Shown here: positions 1 through 8,400 of the stretch, one piece after another
How the letters are laid out: each line of letters begins with the position of its first letter
Numbering within the stretch: position 1 is the stretch's first letter
Assembly (NCBI GenBank): GCA_002404295.1
Contig: DHJK01000101.1
Location: forward strand, 11,880-34,606
Reading direction: 5' to 3'
DNA: 22,727 bases
DNA from: Legionellales bacterium UBA4722
Lineage (GTDB): Bacteria; Pseudomonadota; Gammaproteobacteria; DSM-16500
The notes under the pieces: generated by a model
Seen by the model: the letters and a program-made list of their open reading frames with translations, nothing else
The model's database searches: none
What the model was told of the DNA's origin: nothing
Made by a program: the position numbers and the translations under genes

Positions 1-23
1 CAAGGGGAGAGGTGTACTAAGCA
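1..23. repeat. Half of a hairpin repeat at the window edge
   Basis: Bases 1-23 match, with a single mismatch (base 16), the reverse complement of the right part of the stem-loop at 15772-15818 (loop plus one arm, CAAGGGGAGAGGTGT and CTAAGCA). The rest of the hairpin would lie before base 1. It directly abuts the stop codon of the minus-strand methyltransferase gene (24-26), so in place it probably acts as a transcription end or mRNA-stabilising hairpin. It is a second copy of a dispersed palindromic repeat family. Confidence 0.6.
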
Positions 24-686
24 TTACCGCTTTCTAGCCAACGTCAATCCATCCCCAATCGGCAACATGCTTATCGAAACCCGCTCATCAGCCACTAATT
101 TCGCATTCAAAGCCCGAATCGTTGCAGTATTGATATCGGTGACTCGATCATCAGCTACTTTGCCTCCAAACAACACATTATCGATTGCAATTAATCCTCC
201 TGAACGCAACAACTTCAGCGAAAGCTCATAGTAAAGCGGGTAATTTGCCTTATCTGCATCGATAAACGCAAAATCGTAAGTCTCAGCTTCTCCTTGATCC
301 AATAACATCTGCAACGTTTCTAAAGCAGGCGCAAGCCGCAAATCAATTTTATCAGCCACACCCGCCTTCTCCCCAAATCGGCGTGCAATTTTAGTCCATT
401 CCACATTGATATCACAAGCCACCACCCTGCCCTCTGGCGGCAATGCTAACGCAACAGACAATGCGCTATAACCTGTGAATACACCAATATCGAGCGTCTT
501 ACGTGCACCCAATAACTCAACCAGCAAACCCATAAACTGCCCCTGCTCCGGTGAGATTTGCATCTGACCCATGCTCATTTTATGGGTTTGTTCGCGTAAC
601 GATTTTTGCACCTCAGATTCACGCAATGAATTTTTTTGCAAATAGGCGTACAGCTTTGGCGTTAAATTAATGGTATTATCTGACAT
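24..686 (-). CDS. Class I SAM-dependent O-methyltransferase (caffeoyl-CoA OMT-like family)
   Basis: This 220-residue soluble protein belongs to the O-methyltransferase family 3 group (CCoAOMT/MdmC-like), which transfers a methyl group from SAM to a hydroxyl of a small molecule in a metal-dependent way. The SAM-binding motif I is visible at about residues 65-73 (LDIGVFTGY), the acidic end of strand 2 at 88-93 (VVACDI), and the metal-binding block FIDADK at 141-146 with D143. The second metal pair is D169-N170 in AIDNVLFGG. Length and motif spacing are normal for the family. The ATG at 686 is preceded by GGAAG seven bases upstream (plus-strand 694-698). The gene is transcribed away from lemA. 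The substrate cannot be read from the sequence; bacterial members are usually annotated only as O-methyltransferase. Confidence 0.9.
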   Translation of the reverse strand: MSDNTINLTPKLYAYLQKNSLRESEVQKSLREQTHKMSMGQMQISPEQGQFMGLLVELLGARKTLDIGVFTGYSALSVALALPPEGRVVACDINVEWTKIARRFGEKAGVADKIDLRLAPALETLQMLLDQGEAETYDFAFIDADKANYPLYYELSLKLLRSGGLIAIDNVLFGGKVADDRVTDINTATIRALNAKLVADERVSISMLPIGDGLTLARKR

Positions 687-710
687 TAGAGTACTTCCTG
701 ATTTATACTA

Positions 711-740
711 TATAATTGCATTATGTTTCAAATAAAGGAG
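711..740 (+). promoter_or_regulatory. lemA -10 box and ribosome binding site
   Basis: A perfect TATAAT lies at 711-716 but no good -35 box is seen 16-18 bases before it. AAGGAG at 735-740 sits ten bases before the lemA ATG. The spacer 687-750 must also carry the start signals of the divergent methyltransferase gene. Confidence 0.45.
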
Positions 741-750
741 TTAAGCTACT

Positions 751-1329
751 ATGAGTACAGGCTTTATTATTTTTTTATTAGTGATTGCAGTCGCGATTTT
801 TGTTGTGATGACTTACAATCGGCTTATTGCATTGATCGAAGCTGTCCGTAACAATCAAAAACAAATCGATATTCAGTTAGATCGACGTTTCAAAGTATTT
901 GAATCACTCATTAATGTCGTTAAAAAATACATGGACTACGAACAAACAACGCTAAAAGATGTGGTTGCGTTACGTAATCAAGCGCAACAAGCTAAAGCAA
1001 GTGGCGATGAAGCAGGACGCATTGCTGCAGAAAATAAGATTTCTGAAATTGCATCAAATATTAATCTTGTCTTTGAACAATACCCCCAATTAAAAGCCAA
1101 TGAAAATTGCATGCAGCTACAAGAAGAAATTGTAAGCACGGAGAATAAGCTCGCTTACGCAAAGCAAGCGTATAACGATAGCATTGAAATGTATAATGCA
1201 CGCAAAAAAGCATTTTTTACAGAGATGGTTGTCACTGCGTTTAATGCAAAATTGAATTTTGATTTTCAATATTGGCAATTAACTGAAGCCAAAGTTGCAG
1301 AACAAGAAAGTTACACTGTCAAACTGTAA
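751..1329 (+). CDS. lemA: LemA family membrane-anchored protein
   Basis: A 192-residue protein of the LemA family. It has one N-terminal membrane segment (about residues 4-21) followed by a long helical, coiled-coil body. The conserved LemA stretch is present around residues 24-75: an Asn-rich helix start, IQLDRRFKVFESLINVVKKY, and a following E-[3-4 residues]-LKDVVALRNQA helix. The topology predicts a short periplasmic tip and a cytoplasmic, or the reverse, helical bundle; the molecular function of LemA is not settled. It lies 21 bases before an HtpX-like protease gene, and LemA-HtpX pairs recur in Gram-negative genomes, which suggests the two work together on membrane protein quality control. 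Start supported by AAGGAG ten bases upstream. Confidence 0.9.
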   Translation: MSTGFIIFLLVIAVAIFVVMTYNRLIALIEAVRNNQKQIDIQLDRRFKVFESLINVVKKYMDYEQTTLKDVVALRNQAQQAKASGDEAGRIAAENKISEIASNINLVFEQYPQLKANENCMQLQEEIVSTENKLAYAKQAYNDSIEMYNARKKAFFTEMVVTAFNAKLNFDFQYWQLTEAKVAEQESYTVKL

Positions 1330-1350
1330 ACTGAATGGCATTTATTTTTT

Positions 1351-2394
1351 ATGGCTAAGTTACCTGACAATTTAAGATATGCCACTGCGGATTGGCGCCA
1401 AACTATACGCGCCAATAACCGCAAAACGATTTTTGTCATCACTGTATTTTTTTTAATTTATATATCGTTAGGGATGCTAATAGATACCTATATCTACAGC
1501 ACACACTATCCACAGGCTACACTCACTCAATTATTTACGGGACTGATCACTTTTCAACTTTTTCCACTCGTTACTTTAATTATGTTTGCTGTTGCAGCTA
1601 TCTCCTTATTAGTGACATTTAGCCTACACGATCAGCTTATGTTACTAGGCACAGAATACAAAGAAGTGACGCCTCAAACAGCACAAACCATGACTGAAAA
1701 GCAACTATATAACGTTGTAGAGGAATTGAAAATTGCTGCGGGTCTGCACTACATGCCTAAAGTCTATATTATCGATGCAGATTATATGAATGCGTTCGCA
1801 AGCGGCTATAGTGAAAAATCAGCCATGCTTGCTATTACTCGCGGTTTAATTGAAAAGCTGAATCGCAGTGAATTACAAGCGGTAATGGCACATGAAATCA
1901 GCCACATTCGCCACATGGATATCAAGCTGACTTTAATGGCTTCTGTGCTTGCAAATTTAATGGTCATCGTGCTAGATATTTTCTTTTATAATATTATTTT
2001 TTCTAGACGTGACTCTGATAATCGATCAGGAAACTCGCTAGCAATGATTATTATGATACTGCGTTATATGTTACCTATTATAAATGTTTTGTTATTACTG
2101 TATCTGAGTCGCACACGAGAATATATGGCAGACGCAGGCTCCGTTGAGCTTCTACGAGATAACCAGCCATTAGCATCGGCTTTAATAAAAATCAATGGTG
2201 ATCATCAGGCACACCAAGACGCTTATAACGCTGCTTACCAACAAACACCTCATGAAAATGTTCGGCGCGAGGCTTATATCTTTGATCCAGCACAAGCGGG
2301 CATTCTTTCCATGAGCTCACTTACGGATGTGTTTTCCACACATCCTAATTTGAAAGATCGATTGGCGGCGTTAGGTATTAAGTATACCGAGTAG
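1351..2394 (+). CDS. htpX: HtpX-like M48 family zinc metalloprotease
   Basis: A 347-residue integral membrane peptidase of family M48. Two hydrophobic segments lie at the N-terminus (about 26-48 and 64-91). The zinc site is HEISH at 181-185 (H181, H185 ligands, E182 catalytic). Two further hydrophobic stretches follow (about 195-218 and 229-251). The third ligand is E257 in the SRTREYMAD block, the usual M48 glutamate. HtpX homologues degrade misfolded inner-membrane proteins with an active site facing the cytoplasm. The protein is longer than E. coli HtpX (about 290 residues), with an N-terminal extension and a larger loop before the catalytic helix, as seen in LemA-linked M48 proteins. No Shine-Dalgarno sequence is visible before the ATG, so coupling to lemA translation is likely. 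Confidence 0.88.
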   Translation: MAKLPDNLRYATADWRQTIRANNRKTIFVITVFFLIYISLGMLIDTYIYSTHYPQATLTQLFTGLITFQLFPLVTLIMFAVAAISLLVTFSLHDQLMLLGTEYKEVTPQTAQTMTEKQLYNVVEELKIAAGLHYMPKVYIIDADYMNAFASGYSEKSAMLAITRGLIEKLNRSELQAVMAHEISHIRHMDIKLTLMASVLANLMVIVLDIFFYNIIFSRRDSDNRSGNSLAMIIMILRYMLPIINVLLLLYLSRTREYMADAGSVELLRDNQPLASALIKINGDHQAHQDAYNAAYQQTPHENVRREAYIFDPAQAGILSMSSLTDVFSTHPNLKDRLAALGIKYTE

Positions 2395-2451
2395 TTACTA
2401 ACTCATTGATTTATCTAGAACTGGTCACCCTCCCCAGCAATTCCCCAAATC

Positions 2452-2488
2452 TTGACTATACTGTGTTATATCAGCAATAGTCAGGAAG
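2452..2488 (+). promoter_or_regulatory. Control region of the giant gene: extended -10, inverted repeat and RBS
   Basis: An extended -10-like element TGT-TATATC covers 2464-2472, and a TTGACT at 2452-2457 lies too close to serve as its -35. An interrupted palindrome surrounds it: TGACTAT at 2453-2459 against ATAGTCA at 2477-2483, with CTG (2461-2463) against CAG (2472-2474) inside. This could be an operator, or an mRNA hairpin reaching the ribosome site. AGGAAG at 2483-2488, six bases before the ATG, fixes the start. Confidence 0.4.
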
Positions 2489-2494
2489 CTACTT

Positions 2495-5400
2495 ATGAAA
2501 CCAAGAAAACCTTTAGACATAATGACAAAAGGCTTGCAGAGCGCGCAGGAACAGCTAGGCAAAACGATTGAACATTATCTTACTGATTACGCTAATGACT
2601 TAATCTGGGAAGATGAATGCGAGTTTATTACATTAGAAAAACCTGACTTAGTTGAGCGTCTTCGCCCTTCCATGATGGTTAGATTACAATCAGAAGGCTA
2701 CAAAGGGTTAATCCCGGATTCTACCCTCGACGCACTTACTTGTAACACGTATATTTTAGTTGAGGGTCATTTATTTTATGTCGAATTAGCACGAAATAAA
2801 ATTACTGAGATAACAATCACCGAGGAGAAACTCAAAGCCCTCAAAAAATTAGAGTCAAAAGGCGAAGCTTTTTTCAAAGACATTACAAAAATTACAGGGC
2901 ATAAACCCAGACGAGAAACAGTACGCGCATTCAACGAAGAAAACAATGAACCAGCTCAAGTACAGTTTAGCAAACATGCTATGCTTGCCTTGCAAGAGAC
3001 AGAAGAACTCGTACAGAATCTTGGAACATTAGCCATCGGTATATCAGAGTTACTGCAGAAAGAACCCTCGACTAAAGAAGAAAAAGCCGAGCTCAAAGAT
3101 TCTTACATTGAACAATTAGGTCGAGCTATTTCAGACGCCTCATACAAAATAACAGATCCAGTGAATCGGGCTTGGGCATCTCTACAAGCACCCAGCACCG
3201 ATGAAACCGAAGCACCTACTAGCATGGCTGTAGAAGCAGGAAAACTCGCGCTACAGATGACTTCTGCAGCTATTGACAAGATTCCAATCCTAAGGAGAGT
3301 AGTCAATCTCACCAAACCATTACATCAATCTATAGTAACGGGTCTAATAGCAGGCTACTTTACCCCTGTCGCCATGTATAAAATGTTTGTTGATTACCGT
3401 TGGTATGGTGAAACTGCTGTAAAAATGACAAAAGCTTACCCTACTGTCACTGATTTTATCAGAGACCAACGCGATGGCATTCTGCGTCCATGGGTAAAGC
3501 TATCTAACCACTGTGACGCCATGTATAAAATAGCGCAACAAGCCAATCTTCCATCAGCTGCGATTCATGAATTAAATGTTATGCGTGAGGAGATTGCAAC
3601 ACTACTAGCAAAAATAATTACGAGCAGAGATCCTGAAAAATCTCAAGAATTGCTACGCACTCACTTCACCCGATTCAGCCAAACATTATCAAACTTGACG
3701 ACTACTTATTTTACTGCAGACCATAACTTAGCCATACCTGAGAAAAAACAAGAAGAAAAAGCGTCCGCTCTATCCTTACCCATGTCTTTAGATACTTCTA
3801 AACTAGACGAAGATGGATATTACTCCTACTTATCTCCTGACAAGGAAACCCCCGTTAGTCAAAACTTAAAAGCAATTTTTAATATGTTTAGAGCAGTTGA
3901 ATTACTCAGTCAGGATTATGCAAGTGAAGATCCTGCTATTCAAATGCAAGCAATGACTCATGGAAAAAAAGCATTAGTTCATTACTCAAAAATTAACTGG
4001 GCACAATCAGACGATACCGCTAACGCACTGTTCGATAGCATGCTCATAACAGTTGCGGCTCCCATTAAAAAAATTGCCGCAGCGAGCCATGAAATAGAAT
4101 TAACACATCATTTACGTTATGGCTCACTCTTAGGAGATGTACGTCCTCTATTTGACAGCTTGGAAGGTATCCGTAATGAACGCGGCTTAAGCAGCGCAAG
4201 CAATCCTTTAGGTTACGATAAAGCGCAAGAAAAAAAGCTACAAACTAAACTTGATGAAGCTTCTGCTAAAGAAGAAAAGGTTAAACAGCAGTCTGAAATA
4301 ATAGCATTTTTAGTCAGTCAATTTGAATGGTATGGAGATAACGGTAACGATATAACTAAACCAGACTCTGCCTGGAGAAAATTAGGATATAAACAAAATA
4401 AATATTCTATAGCTACCTCTCCTGAGAAACTTGAAACGAGGGCAACTGCTTTATTACTAGAATTAGTGAGGTTAAAAGCAACTCCTCTTTTCAAAACGCC
4501 TGATGACTATATAGCAGCCGACCAACTCGAAGATAAGTTAATTAGTCATTTGTCTCTAGAAAAACAAAAAGAATTTTCTTCAACATTAAGTAAACTTGAA
4601 AATAAAGATTATTTACCCCTACAAGAAAAACTAGCTAGTGCTATTACTGCAGGAGATAAACAAGAAAAAATCAATCAAGAAAAAAGTTATCGTGCTCAAA
4701 CACTGGACATAACTCGCAGACTAAGAAAAGAATCGGAACAATTCCAAAAAGACAAGCAGACTAAAGCTTGGCCTCCGAAAGAATTGATGCACGTGCTCAA
4801 AATCCTGAATCATGAAAAAAATGAACTAAACGAAAGATTACTGGATGTTCCTAAATACACTGAAGCGCTGAAGCAACAGCAAAAATTACGCACAGAATAT
4901 GCTATACGCACACTCAAAAATGAAGGGATCATTGCTTTGATAGAAGCAGTAAAGGAAGGACAAGGCGATCCTAAAATAAATATTCAACAAAAACGCAAAC
5001 TAGCCAGATTGTTGGCTGATTTAGGAGAAGGAACCCATGAAGAAAATCTTGCGAACGCACACACTATTACCACTGCATTTATCGCAGACTCTGCCGCAAT
5101 AGAAAAATTCATCACTGCAGCTCATGCAATAGATCCTGACGTTGGACATGCGCTAACCATTGAAACACTATTAGCAGGTTATATTACCAAACCAACAAAA
5201 GAAATACTTGAAAGCAAAGAGCCAGAAATTATCCAGCATGATGTCATGAATATGCTTGATCGATTAGCACCCAACCAGGTTTTTGAAATACTTCAAGGCA
5301 TGGCAGATCAAGAACCCAGTGCTGCAAATAAAAAACCCATTACCCTGATTGAAAAGCGCGCGGCTTTACTAATTAAATTATTAAATAAAAGTTCACATGC

Positions 5401-8400
5401 AGAAATCAGCCTTGATGAAGACACTATTCGCGTGAATCTTGAATTAGTCATGGCCTATGATGCACGTAATGGTTTCACTCGAGCAACCTTGATGAATCTC
5501 ATTGTTAAACTCTACCAGAGGAGTGAACCTCAATCCGAGATCAGCCAAAAAATAGGACTTTTTTTAGGCCGCTTGGCTAATGCAGATCCCGAACTCGCAA
5601 AAAATATTTTTGCTTATCAAGGTGCAAACGAGTATCACAAAAAAAGATACGAGCAAGCACACAACATTCTTCAAGAAACTTGCTCAGCTCAAGAAGCCAT
5701 TGCAGCGCGCGCATTATATTATGAACCGCTAATCAGTACACTTACGTTCAACGTTAGCAGTAGCATTAAATCTTATGATGATTTCTTATTGGCAAATAAA
5801 CCTGCTGTAATCGCCCTACATAAAGCTATCAACAAAGATAAGCTTGATGATAACGATATCATTAATCTCTATCAAAAAGATTCCTTAGCTTTGCGTCTAT
5901 TAACAGAAACATTTATTGAAAAAAATATATTGCCAGACAGCAAAGCTGAAAAACAATTAAGTGAGTTTTATAACACGTTAATTCACTGCTTAGAAAAAAA
6001 TTTGCAGACTGAACCCAGAAAAACTGTCATGACTATCACTGAGATCTTACAAGAAACACGCAAACAATTAGAGCATGGTATTAAACATCTTTTCTCTGAT
6101 CACGCCGTTAAAAATCTTATTTGGCAAGAAGATAAAAATACAACTCAGATCAGACCTATTCGTGATACAGACACACCATCCATTCAAATGAGTAAACATA
6201 GTTTATTAGCATTGCAAGAAGCAGAAGAGATAGGGAAAAAAGTAGATGCATTATTAGAGGCACTACAAACAAGCAAGAAAAAATATAAAACCATTCCCAC
6301 TCATGCGCCTCAAATTGCTAAAGCCTTACTTGGTCTATCGCAACATTTAGCAGAAATAGCTACGCTCGCAAATGAATCAGGAGCTACAGCCGCAACGTTA
6401 GAACAGCTTGATACATTAAAACAAGCTATGATTGATTTACCTCAAAAAATTCTGAGTAGTCCGGATAATGCGCGAGCGTTGCTAAGTGAGCAATTCCAGC
6501 AAATGAGTCAAACACTCACTGATCTTTCAAGACCCTACATAAGCCTAAACCGTCCTGCAGCACCCAATGAACCTGAACTGAAATATGCAGTCTCCGTTGA
6601 GCTATATCTAGCTGGAGCAATGCCTTCACCAGGTCACTTCGACGCCTACAAACCAGATTCTTATATATTAATTAAAGAAGCAGGTTCGCAATGGCAATTG
6701 ATTTATCTAAACAGTAATAAGCAACCTTATCCTGTTGACCTTAAAGATCTTTCTAAGCTCAACAAATTCTTGTCAGAAAAAGATTCTCTACAAGATTTGA
6801 CAACTGAAGATCAGAATACCATCACAAAGCATCTTGCTCGCCGCTGGAACCCAACAGCGCAAGCACGCGCTGAATGGTTCCCTTTAATTGAACCTTTACG
6901 CAGCGCTATGCAAGGCTCACTAAAACTGCATGAGTTTTTTGCTCAATTCGTTGAAGATGCTAAAAATAGAGAGATAATACTAGATCCCGAACAAGAAAAA
7001 CTTATCGTGGAAACGCTTGCCGCGCTCAAAGATGCCAAACAAGACAAAGGGTATTACCTCTATAACGATATAGAGACCCCTTACAGTCAAAGTTTAAAAG
7101 GGTTATTTAATCTAGCCTGGGGGATAAATGAATTATCTCGCGGTAGTTGGGAGCATACAGGTGCCTTTTCTCGTGTCACCGCAGTTACCCAAACAGGTGA
7201 ACATAGCTTAGGGCTCATGGGTCACTACAAAAAGATTCAATGGCCAGCCTTGGGCGGTCATTTTGGCGACTTATCAGAGCAACTCATGAATGCCATGCTA
7301 ATCTACGGCAAGGATATGGCGTCCCCCCCTCTTGAAAAGCTAGCAAGAGACTCACATGAAATTGAATTACAAAATAACTTACGTTTTGGCGTCTTATCTG
7401 AACCTCTACGCCCTCTCTTTGATGGATTAGAAAACATGTTTCACACACGCGCATTGGGTACTACAGCTGATCCATTTGGCTATGATCCCGCAGTGGAAGA
7501 AGACTTACAGAAAAAACTCAAAAGAGCGCAAGAGGAACACAGTGAAGACGCTGCAAAATATACTGACGCTATCAAACAACATCAAAAAATGCGTCAAGAT
7601 TTTGCTATTCGCAACTTGCGTCGTGATGGAATAATCGCTTTAATTGAAGCAGTAAAGCATGGCAAAAATGATAAGTCCCAAAATATTGAACAAAAACGTC
7701 GCTTAGCAATCATGCTAGCTGATCTCAATCTCACACAGATGAGCCGTGAAGATTCTCTAAATGATGCACATGATATAGCAACTTCTTTTGCGGAATCCAG
7801 TAAACAAATCATGGCTTTCATTAACGCGGTTGCTAAAGCAGATACTATTTTGGGACACACTTTAGCCATTGAAGCTACGCTCGCTGGTTATCACCCTTTC
7901 AAAAATAATGATCCTATTCTTATCAATGAAAACGAACACGCTTCTCAGCAAGATTTAAATAATGTTCTTGATAGACTTGAAGCAAAACAAGTTTTCGATA
8001 TGCTTAAAAATAATAAAACACCTATTGCTATCTTCAAAACATTATTAGTTGGTAATCCACTCACTGCAAATAATAACATAACACTGCCTGACAATGAAAT
8101 GACAAAAGAAGAATTGAAGAAACTTATAGTCACTCGTTATAAGACACTAGAAAATACTCTACGTAGTAAAGAAAGATCGGCAAATAAAACCGATGACGCA
8201 GCATGGGCACTTATTCAACCTGAACGCGAACTTATGAATAAGTTAGGCTTATTTTTAGGACGCTTGACTCGCGCCGATACTGATATGGCTCGTATCGTTT
8301 TTGCTGATGATAACGCACACTCACTATTAAAGGCTGAGTGCTTAACGCCGGAAACAGGAGCAAAAATCAAAACTGATCCTGCATTATATTATGAGTCGCT

